Positions 35,728 to 46,801 of a stretch of DNA of 64,000 bases are shown piece after piece (position 1 is the first letter of the stretch; each line of letters begins with the position of its first letter). A program made the translations under genes and the position numbers. The notes below the pieces were generated by a model. The model did not search any database. It was given only the letters and a program-made list of their open reading frames with translations, and had not been told where the DNA came from. The DNA comes from Aquimarina sp. MAR_2010_214 (GTDB lineage Bacteria > Bacteroidota > Bacteroidia > Flavobacteriales > Flavobacteriaceae), in contig NZ_PJMS01000001.1 in the NCBI RefSeq assembly GCF_002846555.1, positions 1,550,001 to 1,614,000 of the forward strand, written 5' to 3'.

Positions 35728-37794
35728 TTATTTCAGCTTTTTATCAGATAATCCTAATCCTTTAGCGAGATTAAAGAGATTTGTAAACAGGTTATTCTCA
35801 TCTGGATCTGTTGTTTTCTGTTTCAATTCTAGTAACAGGTTGGCAATAGTTAGATTTTTGATATCTTCAGAAGAGATCCCGTATTGGGTAGCGAATTCTT
35901 TTATTTTTTGTAAAAGATTCCCTTTTACATCTTCGCTGCCAAGTATAGCATCTTTTACATCCTGAATATTATCTGAATGTTTTACTAATCTATCGATTCC
36001 TTTGGCTCTTGTAATCTGACCCACTATCTGATCAAAGAACATAGTTTCACCACCTACAATATCTATATTAGCAGCTTTGAGAGCTTCTCCGATTACCTCT
36101 GCCTGAGCATCAGCAATTTCTTTTTGTATATTGATATGTGCCAGATCTACTTGTAATTCTTTATCTAAGCGTAGCTTAAATTCTTCGTGCTCTTTACCAA
36201 CTCCGTCAAGTTTCTTCATTGCTTCTGCTTTCTCTTCAATTCCGGCAGCGTCGGCAAGTGCTTTTTCTTTAATAACTTCGGCTTCTGCAAGTCCTTCTTC
36301 TCTAACGGCTTCTGCTTTTGCTTGAATTCCTGCGGCTTCTGCTTTTGCTTTTTTCTCAATGATTGTAGCTTCAACAAGACCTTCACGTTCATGAGCATCA
36401 GCTTTGGCATGCATCACTTGTGCTTCAGACATACCTAGTGTAGCTTCTTCTTTGGCTTGTGCTTCTGCTAAGGTTTTACGAGCCTCTGCTTCTTTCTCAC
36501 TAGCTTCTTTTTGCGCCTGAGCTTCAATATTAATTTCTTCAGCTTTTTGTTTTGCTGCTTCTTTTTGCGCTTCTGCAGCTTTGATTGTTCTGATCAATGA
36601 TTCTTCAGCATTAGCTTCTGCAATGGTAATTTTTACTTGTTTCTCACGATCAGCAGTCTTGAATGCTTCGATATCCTTCATGTTCTCTTGCTCTTCGACT
36701 ACCCCTTTTTCTAAGGTTACTCGATCACGAATCACATCCTGGATATTCTTTTTCTCAACTTCAACTACTTTTTCTTTTTCAATCTGAGCCAAAGTAACGA
36801 TACGCTCACGTTCTGTAGCTTCAAGCATTCTATCTTTTTCTACTCTTTCTGTTTCTACAACATCAGTTCGTTGTTTGTTTTTTGCAGCAACAATGATTTG
36901 TCGTTCCATATTCTCTTCTGCAACTTTTACTTTCTCTTGTGTAGCGATACGAGCAGTTTCAGATTTTAACCTTTCTTCTTCAGAGACTTTTAATATTTCT
37001 GCTTCTTCGCGAGATTTAATATTAGAAATTTCTCGTTTTTGTTGTTCTTCTTTTTCGGCTAATTGTTTATCTAGTTCTAGAATAGCTTCACGTGCTTCTA
37101 CATCCTGTTTACGGATTACTTTTTCTTCATCGCGTTTAATCAAATTTGATTTTATGTTTTGCGCAGCAGTAAGTTCAATAATTTTTTTAATTCCTTCTGC
37201 ATCCAGAATATTATCTGCTTTCATTACGTTTAGAGAAGTCTGTTCTAAATCATCAATTGCACAGTCGTCTAAGATATATCCATTTAGATCTGTACCAATA
37301 ATGTTCACAATTTCATCTCTAAATTCTCGTCTGGCTTCATATAGTTCTACGAATTCGAATTTTTTACCTACCGTTTTCAAAGCTTCAGAGAACTTAGCAT
37401 CAAAAAGACTACGTAAGGTATCAATTTCAGAAGCACGATTACAACCGATCGTTTGAGCAACATTGATGATATCTTCAACAGATTTGTTTACTCTAACAAA
37501 AAAGGCAACTTTAATATCTGCTCTTATATTATCTTTACATATTAATCCATTTACTCCGGTTCGTTCGATTTCTATTTTCTTGATAGAAATGTCCATAATT
37601 TCAACTTTGTGAAGTACTGGTATTACATATAGACCTTTATCAAAAGCAACTGCTGTTCCTCCAAAACCGGTACGTACAAGAGATTCTCCTTGCGGAATTT
37701 TCCTATAGAATATGGCGATTATTATAAAGTATAGTACGATAAGGAGTACTAATGCTACCACCACGATGATGGCTATGTTGGCTAGATTGCTCAT
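35728..37794 (-). CDS. Flotillin / SPFH (band 7) family protein, YqiK-like
   Basis: The 688-aa protein has one N-terminal membrane helix (IAIIVVVALVLLIVLYFIII), an SPFH domain (about 30-200, GESLVRTGFGGTAVAFDKG) and a very long heptad-like Glu/Ala/Lys coiled coil (about 210-530, with repeated AEAxAxxEE units). Flotillins oligomerise at membranes to form ordered patches. The size and coiled coil match E. coli YqiK. It is followed 5 bp upstream by the YqiJ/NfeD-like gene, the usual partner. Confidence 0.92.
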   Translation of the reverse strand: MSNLANIAIIVVVALVLLIVLYFIIIAIFYRKIPQGESLVRTGFGGTAVAFDKGLYVIPVLHKVEIMDISIKKIEIERTGVNGLICKDNIRADIKVAFFVRVNKSVEDIINVAQTIGCNRASEIDTLRSLFDAKFSEALKTVGKKFEFVELYEARREFRDEIVNIIGTDLNGYILDDCAIDDLEQTSLNVMKADNILDAEGIKKIIELTAAQNIKSNLIKRDEEKVIRKQDVEAREAILELDKQLAEKEEQQKREISNIKSREEAEILKVSEEERLKSETARIATQEKVKVAEENMERQIIVAAKNKQRTDVVETERVEKDRMLEATERERIVTLAQIEKEKVVEVEKKNIQDVIRDRVTLEKGVVEEQENMKDIEAFKTADREKQVKITIAEANAEESLIRTIKAAEAQKEAAKQKAEEINIEAQAQKEASEKEAEARKTLAEAQAKEEATLGMSEAQVMHAKADAHEREGLVEATIIEKKAKAEAAGIQAKAEAVREEGLAEAEVIKEKALADAAGIEEKAEAMKKLDGVGKEHEEFKLRLDKELQVDLAHINIQKEIADAQAEVIGEALKAANIDIVGGETMFFDQIVGQITRAKGIDRLVKHSDNIQDVKDAILGSEDVKGNLLQKIKEFATQYGISSEDIKNLTIANLLLELKQKTTDPDENNLFTNLFNLAKGLGLSDKKLK

Positions 37795-37799
37795 AAATA

Positions 37800-38522
37800 T
37801 TAATTTAATGGTTGAATGATATAAAGTTGTTTGTTTTTTTCTTGATTAACGATCTCTACTGGTGTATTGGCCAAAATCTCCATTCCGTCTTTAGATTTTA
37901 CCATTACTTTGATAGGATCGGATTGTATTTTTATTTCTAAGGTCGAAATTTTATCTCCAGAAATTGAGCTTTGTAGTATCCCTTGTCGGCCTAATAATTC
38001 TAAAGCACTTTCGCCTTTATTATTAAAATTGGTAAAGAATCTCTTAAATGGGGTAGTAAATATCTTGGTTAAAAATAAGGCAGGAATAATACCTCCAAAG
38101 AAAAAAGTAAACCCAAAATCGTTATCGTAGCTATGTGTTATCGATGTGCCAGCCATTGTGATTGCCCACCAAAACAATACAAAAAACGAAAAGGTGAACA
38201 TAAATGGTAGCCCTACAAAATTGAAATAGATCAAAAATATCTGAAAGAAATTCAATTTACCTCGGCGGCGTATTACATCTTCTTTTTTTACTTCGGTATT
38301 AGAGATATCCTGAATATCGAGATTTGCTCGGGCATCAAAATCTGATTCCATATCGATATCAGCATCTACATCGGCATCTATATCTAAGTCAATATCTGCA
38401 TCAAAGAAGTCCAGATCCATACCTGTTAGCGTAGTAAGCAGCCAATACAGGATTAATAATCCAAACAATATGGTTAATGGTAGATTAACTATTGAAATTG
38501 CTATGTCAAATAATTCTTTCAA
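37800..38522 (-). CDS. YqiJ/NfeD-like membrane protein with OB-fold
   Basis: The 240-aa protein has three membrane helices (one near the N-terminus and two around residues 95-165) and a C-terminal OB-fold-like domain (ELLGRQGILQSSISG). NfeD/YqiJ proteins are the standard partners of flotillins. Between helices 1 and 2 there is an unusual Asp-alternating stretch, about residues 36-64, of the form DxDxDxD. It likely forms a complex with the flotillin encoded directly after it. Confidence 0.85.
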   Translation of the reverse strand: MKELFDIAISIVNLPLTILFGLLILYWLLTTLTGMDLDFFDADIDLDIDADVDADIDMESDFDARANLDIQDISNTEVKKEDVIRRRGKLNFFQIFLIYFNFVGLPFMFTFSFFVLFWWAITMAGTSITHSYDNDFGFTFFFGGIIPALFLTKIFTTPFKRFFTNFNNKGESALELLGRQGILQSSISGDKISTLEIKIQSDPIKVMVKSKDGMEILANTPVEIVNQEKNKQLYIIQPLN

Positions 38523-38543
38523 GATAGATGGTTGTTTAAAAAG

Positions 38544-38660
38544 TTAATTATCTCTTTGTTCAAAATCTTTACTCAATTTTATCTTAATCCTTCGGATAAT
38601 TAGGAAAATAAGAACGAATAGAAGTACTCCTCCAAAAAGCAGAAACATTAGCGTTTCCAT
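38544..38660 (-). CDS. Small single-pass membrane peptide, 38 aa
   Basis: ATG at 38660, stop TAA at 38544. The peptide METLMFLLFGGVLLFVLIFL is a single hydrophobic helix followed by a basic, then acidic tail (IIRRIKIKLSKDFEQRDN). It fits exactly into the space between the YqiJ-like and YbjQ genes, on the same strand, which supports it being real. It may be a small subunit of the flotillin/PspA assembly, as small membrane proteins are in the phage-shock system. Confidence 0.6.
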   Translation of the reverse strand: METLMFLLFGGVLLFVLIFLIIRRIKIKLSKDFEQRDN

Positions 38661-38671
38661 AGTGTCAGAAG

Positions 38672-38986
38672 TTATTTAAATCTTACTGCAGTACCATAGG
38701 CTAGTATTTCTGATGCGCCTTGCATAACCATTGATGTCGTAAGTCTGATATTTATTACCGCATCTGCACCTATTTTTTTTGCGTCCTGGATCATTCTTTG
38801 CATTGCTTGATCTCTGGATTGAGCTTGAAGCTTTGTATATTCTTCAATTTCTCCACCTACAATATTTTTTAAACCAGCAAAAACATCTCTGCCAATATTT
38901 CTCGATCTTACTGTACTTCCTCTGGCAATGCCCAATATTTCATATACTTCTTTACCAGGAATATTTTCTGTTGTTGAAATTATCAT
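38672..38986 (-). CDS. YbjQ-family (UPF0145) protein
   Basis: The 104-aa product matches YbjQ: TENIPGKEVYEILGIARGST at the N-terminus, KLQAQSRDQAMQRMIQDAK and KIGADAVINIRL in the middle, and ASEILAYGTAV at the end. YbjQ proteins form pentamers and are sometimes called heavy-metal-binding, without firm evidence. In this cluster it sits between the YqiJ-like and PspA genes. Confidence 0.92.
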   Translation of the reverse strand: MIISTTENIPGKEVYEILGIARGSTVRSRNIGRDVFAGLKNIVGGEIEEYTKLQAQSRDQAMQRMIQDAKKIGADAVINIRLTTSMVMQGASEILAYGTAVRFK

Positions 38987-39058
38987 AGTGTTTTGATTTA
39001 AAAGTTTTTATTTCATTGGTATTGTTAGAAATTGATCTCTTAGGCGAGGTTGGGAGGT

Positions 39059-39772
39059 CTATTTCTTTTTATCATCTATCCCTAGCTGTTCTTTAAGCTT
39101 TGCTAAATCATCTTCGGCATTGGCTTCTGTGACGTCTATGGCTTTATCGATTTCTTCATCAATAGATTTAGAAGTATTGGCAATGTCTCCATAAGCTTCA
39201 GCCAAAGCTTCTTCTTGATTTACTTTGTCTTTCATACGTTCTAGCATAGAAACTGTACTTGAACTATCGATTTCTGCCATTTGCTTATTCACATTTTTTG
39301 TAGCAGTAGAAACCTTCACACGTGCTTTTAGGGTTTTTAATTCGTTTTCCCATTTGCTTATATTCTGTTTGATCTCTTGAACATTTTTTTCTAATTGACT
39401 AACAGAAGAATCAAATTTTTCAGATTCACCTTTACTACGATTTACATGCAGCATAGCTTCTTCTTTTTTTACCAAAGCTTCTTTAGCTAATCGATCAGCT
39501 TCTGTAACATCCAGATCACCATTTTGCGCTTTTTTTAGAATCAGCATTGCTTTTTGTTGATAATCTTCTGCTTTTGAAACAAATTCTTCGGTGTCATTTT
39601 TGGCTCTTATTGCCATCGCTTTTACCTGGGCTAAAGCTTCAAGACTTTTTTCTAAATCAGTTTTCATATCTCGTATTCCTTGTTCGGTCATTTTGATAGG
39701 ATCCTCCATTTTATCAATAGCAGAATTAGCTTCTGCTTCACCTATTTTGAATAATCGCTTAAAAAAGTTCAT
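39059..39772 (-). CDS. pspA: PspA/IM30 family protein
   Basis: The 237-aa protein is almost all helix with the PspA start (MNFFKRLFKIGEAEANSAID, then MEDPIKMTEQGIRDMKTDL) and a long coiled coil. PspA/IM30 proteins are ESCRT-III relatives that assemble on damaged inner membranes. E. coli YjfJ-type homologs cluster with flotillin-like and YjfI-like genes, the same theme as here. A downstream neighbour is YbjQ; upstream, 4 bp away, is a YbjN-like gene. Confidence 0.9.
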   Translation of the reverse strand: MNFFKRLFKIGEAEANSAIDKMEDPIKMTEQGIRDMKTDLEKSLEALAQVKAMAIRAKNDTEEFVSKAEDYQQKAMLILKKAQNGDLDVTEADRLAKEALVKKEEAMLHVNRSKGESEKFDSSVSQLEKNVQEIKQNISKWENELKTLKARVKVSTATKNVNKQMAEIDSSSTVSMLERMKDKVNQEEALAEAYGDIANTSKSIDEEIDKAIDVTEANAEDDLAKLKEQLGIDDKKK

Positions 39773-39776
39773 AGTA

Positions 39777-40172
39777 TTAGTATTTTGAATAATTTATAAT
39801 TTGGTCAGAATATTCACTTAACAATAACCCTAAAGAGTTTAAAGAACCTTCGAGTTCATTAAGATCTAGGTTTTCTACTTGCAAGGTGTCTCTAAAGATT
39901 ACTTTCTCGCCAGACTGATCAAGAACAAAAGCACCATGTACGATATCTCGATTTTTCTGAAGTAAGTTTCGATAAACAACCTCATTTTTATTTTTGATAT
40001 TAAAAATATGTTGTTCCATTATTAAAATAGGAGGTGCGACTCCAAGAATCATATTTTTGATTCCTTCATTTTCTTTACTAATCATGATAATACCTTCTCC
40101 TATATTTTCGTGAATGATATCGTAGTTGAGTTGAAGTAAAAAGTCTTTTACCAGTTGAAAATGATCTTGCAT
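39777..40172 (-). CDS. YbjN / type III chaperone-like fold protein
   Basis: The 131-aa product has the pattern of YbjN or CesT/Tir-chaperone-like proteins: an N-terminal helix (LVKDFLLQLNYDI), strands with IIMISKENEGIKNMILGV and a later LLQKNRDIVHGAFVLDQSGE then NLDLNELEGSLNSL. Such genes are common next to PspA, where E. coli has yjfI (DUF2170), possibly the same fold. It starts the minus-strand PspA/flotillin cluster. Confidence 0.6.
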   Translation of the reverse strand: MQDHFQLVKDFLLQLNYDIIHENIGEGIIMISKENEGIKNMILGVAPPILIMEQHIFNIKNKNEVVYRNLLQKNRDIVHGAFVLDQSGEKVIFRDTLQVENLDLNELEGSLNSLGLLLSEYSDQIINYSKY

Positions 40173-40431
40173 GTGACGGTTTATTTGATTGATAATTAGT
40201 AATTCTTTCAGATTGTTTGACTGTGTATCAATATTACAAAAAGCAGTACAACTTTTCGATAAAATCTATAACTAAATTAGCTAGATAATATACAATGACT
40301 ATCATGGGTATGATGATTTTTTAGATTAATAATTTAGTGTGTTGCTAAAAATTTTAGTAATGTTCTTTTTTCTATTGGAATAAAATGTCATGTGGAAAAA
40401 TATCTCTACTAAAATTAGCATTTTTAAAAAG

Positions 40432-40443
40432 TATTAGCTAATA
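40432..40443. promoter_or_regulatory. Palindrome upstream of XRE regulator gene
   Basis: tattagctaata is a perfect 12-bp palindrome. Related half-sites (ttagc or gctaa) occur at about 40275, 40414 and 40490, all in the divergent region between the PspA cluster and the XRE gene. The regulator may bind here and control both sides. Confidence 0.45.
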
Positions 40444-40497
40444 TTGTTAGTGTAAATGTACGATTATTTTTTATAATTGCAAATAAAATTAGCAAAA

Positions 40498-41259
40498 ATG
40501 TCTTTTTTTGGAAAAAATATAAAAAAAATACGAAGTGTTAAAGGTTTAAGTCAGCAAGCTTTTGCAGAGTTATTTGACTTAAAACGTGGTACTTTGGGAG
40601 CTTATGAAGAGGGTAGAAGTGAGCCGAAGATCGAAACACTAATTAAAGTAGCTAATCATTTTAGCATAGTCATAGATGATTTATTAACAAATGAACTTAC
40701 CGTAAATCAACTTTTGAAGTTTAAAGGTGATCTTACTACTTATGCAGAGGATGTTAAACGAGAAAAATTTGCGATCATTCCTTGTATAACAGAAAATACA
40801 GCTGGTGATTATGTTGCTTTATATAATAAAGAAGGTTTTGTTAAAGAGTTGCCAACTATGCAATTGCCTGTAAACCCAACCAAAGAATTTAGAGGGTATA
40901 CCGTAAGTAACTTGGAAATGACTTCTCATGATAAAGGTTTTTACCCAAAAGATGTTGTAGTAGGAGAAAAAGTTCCGGCAACTGTAATTAAAAAATTAAA
41001 TAATGGGACATTGGTTTTTGTAGTAGTTGAAGACAAACTAATTTTTAGAAGATTATATGTTGCAAAAGGTAATGTAGTATTAAGAGCAGATCATAAAAAT
41101 ATTGAAGATTCAATATACCCTTTGTCAGAAATTAAAGAATTATGGAGAGTTAGATATGTGTTTTTTAGACGTATACCCGAATTTGGAGATCTTGTGGAAG
41201 ATAAATTGTTGATGATAGAACAAGAATTGTTGAAGATGAAAGACCGGCTATCGCAATAG
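40498..41259 (+). CDS. XRE-family regulator with S24/LexA-like domain lacking catalytic residues
   Basis: From the Met at 40498 the 253-aa protein has an N-terminal helix-turn-helix (KNIKKIRSVKGLSQQAFAEL with GTLGAYEEGRSEP) and a C-terminal LexA/CI-type domain (FRGYTVSNLEMTSHDKGFYP, DVVVGEK, LIFRRLYV). At the place of the catalytic GxSM the sequence reads NLEM and at the catalytic Lys RRL, so self-cleavage is unlikely. An earlier Met at 40477 adds seven residues. It stands alone, divergent from the PspA cluster. Confidence 0.85.
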   Translation: MSFFGKNIKKIRSVKGLSQQAFAELFDLKRGTLGAYEEGRSEPKIETLIKVANHFSIVIDDLLTNELTVNQLLKFKGDLTTYAEDVKREKFAIIPCITENTAGDYVALYNKEGFVKELPTMQLPVNPTKEFRGYTVSNLEMTSHDKGFYPKDVVVGEKVPATVIKKLNNGTLVFVVVEDKLIFRRLYVAKGNVVLRADHKNIEDSIYPLSEIKELWRVRYVFFRRIPEFGDLVEDKLLMIEQELLKMKDRLSQ

Positions 41260-41511
41260 TATTATTGTGTTATAGATTTTTTAATTAGTCTAAAATGAAC
41301 TTTAAAAAATAGAAATTCTTCTTTGATTTCTCTTTAAAAGGTAATAGAAACCTATTTTAACTTTTTTTAAACCCACTTTATCAGAATTCACTTCATATAC
41401 GAAGGGAGTGCTTCTACTTTTGTTTTCATTATTATTTGTAATTAGATAAAAAATGTAAAACTAGGAACTCATGGTAATGTAAAAACTACCGTAGGTTATA
41501 TTGAAGATTTT

Positions 41512-41706
41512 ATGTACGCTACAAGTACATCAATAGCGAGTTATAAAAATAAGCTTCATTGGCAATTGAGTAAAGGGTACACTAAATCATCATGGCGCGA
41601 AGATCTGATAATATCACGTCAGGTTTTAGATGAATCATATAATCAAACTTCTATTTCACCATTTGCTCCAGAAACATTGGATTTTAGAAAATGGATAGAG
41701 CAATAA
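41512..41706 (+). CDS. Small ORF, possibly missing its original start
   Basis: The ATG at 41512 gives 64 aa (MYATSTSIASYKNKLHWQLS). The frame is open back to 41446 and reads NVKLGTHGNVKTTVGYIEDF before the Met, which looks like real protein. No ATG lies in that upstream part, so either the start codon is unusual, or a mutation has cut the gene. I do not recognise the family. Confidence 0.4.
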   Translation: MYATSTSIASYKNKLHWQLSKGYTKSSWREDLIISRQVLDESYNQTSISPFAPETLDFRKWIEQ

Positions 41707-44364
<2,658 letters not shown>

Positions 44365-44399
44365 TAATAGTAATAAATTATAAGAAGATTAAAGCAACG

Positions 44400-44427
44400 G
44401 GTGGTTTGTTGCAAACCACCTGTTTTT
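44400..44427 (+). terminator. Terminator after katG
   Basis: Arms ggtggtttg (44400-44408) and caaaccacc (44412-44420) with loop ttg, then tgttttta. A strong stem with a T-rich tail, 36 bp after the katG stop. Confidence 0.88.
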
Positions 44428-44644
44428 ATTACATGATAAAAGGCGTGAAATTTTAATAAGACTACCGTACTAATTCATACGGTAACTTTTGGTCAAAAAG
44501 GGATCTTTACATTATTAGTTGAAATAGAACGGAGATATAGTTACTGGGGATACCTGTGTATTTAAAGTAGAAATACATGTTAAAAATTGAGGTTTAGTAG
44601 ATTTCAAGATTATTTAAGCTTACTCAGTGAACAGAAACAACGAT

Positions 44645-45208
44645 ATGGAAAGTATAAAATCGGTAAATATCAGATCTATTGATTTTAGAAGGCAATTGTT
44701 AATGTCCTCTGATATGGTAGCTGTTTTTGAATCTTTCTTAAAAGAAAACATCGGAAATGAGGTATTAGTTATAAATACTAATATCGGAATGGAGGTGTAT
44801 TATTTCTCTAATAATGATTATAGTATATTTATTAGAGAAAGTATCTTATTGTATACACTTACTCAAATAGATCGTAAAACACTCAAATTTAAAAATAATC
44901 AGAATAAGGAAGAGGTGTGTCAGAGTTTTTGTCAAGCATTAGTTACATTTTCTCAATACCCTCAAATCTTTTTGGCATACACAAAAAAATTTATTCATCT
45001 TAAAGACAAAAACAAATCGAGCAAATTTGTGATCCCTATTTTAGATAGTTTTTTTGAAAAAGTGCTTAAGGAACTTTTAAAGACAGGTAAAATACCACAC
45101 TACGAAAAGATAAAAAAAGCAAAAAGCAAATCTCAAAAACCCAATCCTTATAAAAATATTATTGAAAATTTAATTTCTGAAATTTTATTAAAGAAACATT
45201 CTAATTAG
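44645..45208 (+). CDS. TetR-like protein, degenerate
   Basis: The product is 187 aa from the Met at 44645 (an in-frame GTG lies 18 bp earlier). The stretch VFESFLKENIG followed by NTNIGMEVYYFSNNDYSIFI resembles the TetR helix-turn-helix (...IGMxxxYYFxNKxxL). The remaining two-thirds are helical (CQSFCQALVTFSQYP) with a very basic end. The match is from pattern only and the DNA-binding residues are not standard. No partner genes are obvious. Confidence 0.4.
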   Translation: MESIKSVNIRSIDFRRQLLMSSDMVAVFESFLKENIGNEVLVINTNIGMEVYYFSNNDYSIFIRESILLYTLTQIDRKTLKFKNNQNKEEVCQSFCQALVTFSQYPQIFLAYTKKFIHLKDKNKSSKFVIPILDSFFEKVLKELLKTGKIPHYEKIKKAKSKSQKPNPYKNIIENLISEILLKKHSN

Positions 45209-45588
45209 TTGTGTTTTAGAATTAAAACTATCTCAATAGTGAGATAATGTTTAAATATTAAGATGGTGAACAGGGGAAAAACCCCCTTAAAACCATGTAC
45301 TCTACGTTAACATTTGTAGTATTTAACTTTCTTTTTTGAGTAAAAAAATGTTAAAGTTTCAGTAAAAACACCTATTTATCGTCGAAATACATGGTGTTTT
45401 GGTGATTACGTAAATATATTACGTTTTTACCGTATTCGAATATTGATAATCTATACTACCTTTATAATGAATTGATTACGGAGAATTATATCGATTCAAG
45501 ATTAAAAGTAAATTCGTCAAAATGTAAAATAATCTTCTATTGCCCCAGAAGAATGTTTAACACGGTTTAAAAGAATAAGAATTAAAAA
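45209..45588. other. Gene-free spacer with G-run/C-run element
   Basis: acaggggaaaaaccccctt lies near 45270, part of the set of G-run/C-run elements also found near 26553, 53172 and 59826. It is followed by TTTGTAGTATT about 45 bases on. No ORF is seen. Confidence 0.5.
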
Positions 45589-46401
45589 ATGATTCTTCTT
45601 TTAAAATACCAATACTTCTTACCCCGGAGGTATCCCAAATCTAAAAAAATGACGAAAATTACTAAACCTACATTCAACAGTTCTATAGTTAATAGTATAC
45701 TTCAGATCGAGAACTTTTTCTATAACGTCTTTCTTAAGACTTCATTTAATATTAATAAAAATGGTTTTGAAGGAACCTTTAAAAAGGTATGCCAACGATT
45801 CCTTTTTATAATATCGATTCCTTTTTTGTTGTCTTGTAGTGCAGGTGATGACCTTAATTCTGTTGATGTAGAGCCAGAATTTGTGGCCTTAGAGAAAATT
45901 ATAAAAGTTAACATCATTTATGTAGAATCTTCAGAAACTTCAAATAAATCATCATATACTCTTAACGAAGCAGAATTTATAAACTATTTAAATGGAGAAT
46001 ATTTTCACAGATTTGGAATAGGGTTAGAGTTAGGTGAGTCCAAGAGTTTAATTAATGAAGAACTTTATGATCTTAGAGATAATGCAGGTTCAGAACCTAG
46101 CACATTTTTGATGCAGTCCCGAGAATCGTATGATAAAAGTAAAGTGAATATATATATTGTTAAGAGATGTAATATCCTTGGTATTGCAGGAATTGGAAGG
46201 GATCAAAGAGTATTGATGACAGATGAAAATCTATTTACTTCAACGGCTCCACATGAAATAGGACATGCTTTAGGTTTGTTTCATAGTCACGAATCAGAAA
46301 ACATTATGAATACAATAAACAAGGATTCTAGGCATAATTTTAATAAAGATCAGGAAAAGAAAATAAAGAAACGAATTGATGAAATTAATTTAAATAATTA
46401 A
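45589..46401 (+). CDS. Metzincin-type metalloprotease lipoprotein
   Basis: The 270-aa product carries HEIGHALGLFH, the HExxHxxGxxH zinc site, and ENIMNT as the Met-turn, which together define a metzincin (matrixin-like) peptidase. A lipobox (ISIPFLLSCSAGDD) lies at about residue 82, far from either possible start (Met 1 or Met 21), so the true start may differ or the N-terminus may be an added piece. Expected to sit in the outer membrane facing outwards. Its targets are unknown. Confidence 0.75.
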   Translation: MILLLKYQYFLPRRYPKSKKMTKITKPTFNSSIVNSILQIENFFYNVFLKTSFNINKNGFEGTFKKVCQRFLFIISIPFLLSCSAGDDLNSVDVEPEFVALEKIIKVNIIYVESSETSNKSSYTLNEAEFINYLNGEYFHRFGIGLELGESKSLINEELYDLRDNAGSEPSTFLMQSRESYDKSKVNIYIVKRCNILGIAGIGRDQRVLMTDENLFTSTAPHEIGHALGLFHSHESENIMNTINKDSRHNFNKDQEKKIKKRIDEINLNN

Positions 46402-46688
46402 ACTCAATTATAATAGCTATACCCAATAGCTTAGCCATTAAATAATATATAATCTATTATTGACATGATATTAAATCAAATATAATTATGGGTTACCTTT
46501 TAGATAAATATAATAATAAATTCATGTACCAACCATACCTAAATAGACCTACGGTATTCATATTCTTTAAATTCAATACTAAAGGATCGTTATACTTAAA
46601 ACGATCATTGTTTAAGACTGATGGAGATATTAACTAATTAAATTGATATTCCAAAGGAAGTAGAGTTTTTAAGATAATATGCGATAAT
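46402..46688. other. Gene-free leader of the SDHY operon
   Basis: No ORF of note. A weak stem gatcgtt/aacgatc near 46585-46607 may be a terminator for the metalloprotease gene. The LytTR-like repeat begins at 46689. Confidence 0.45.
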
Positions 46689-46726
46689 GTACAGTTCAAT
46701 ACATTCGCGGTACAGTTCGATTCATT
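46689..46726 (+). promoter_or_regulatory. LytTR-type direct repeat
   Basis: gtacagttcaatacatt (46689-46705) and gtacagttcgattcatt (46710-46726) repeat at 21-bp spacing, two helical turns. The ACAGTTC core fits the LytTR-site pattern ([TA][AC][CA]GTTN[AG]). It lies 76 bp before the first gene of an operon that ends in a LytTR regulator, so autoregulation is likely. Confidence 0.65.
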
Positions 46727-46801
46727 TAGTTTTTTATATAGGACATAGTGTTCCACCTTTGCATTAATAAAATCAATCAATTAATCAAAAAACGAACAGT
46801 T

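Noticed and set aside
36131..37456. Several long plus-strand frames opposite the flotillin gene
   Set aside because: They are antisense frames of the Glu/Ala-rich coiled coil, rich in Ser, Phe and Ala, and not supported by promoters or conservation patterns.
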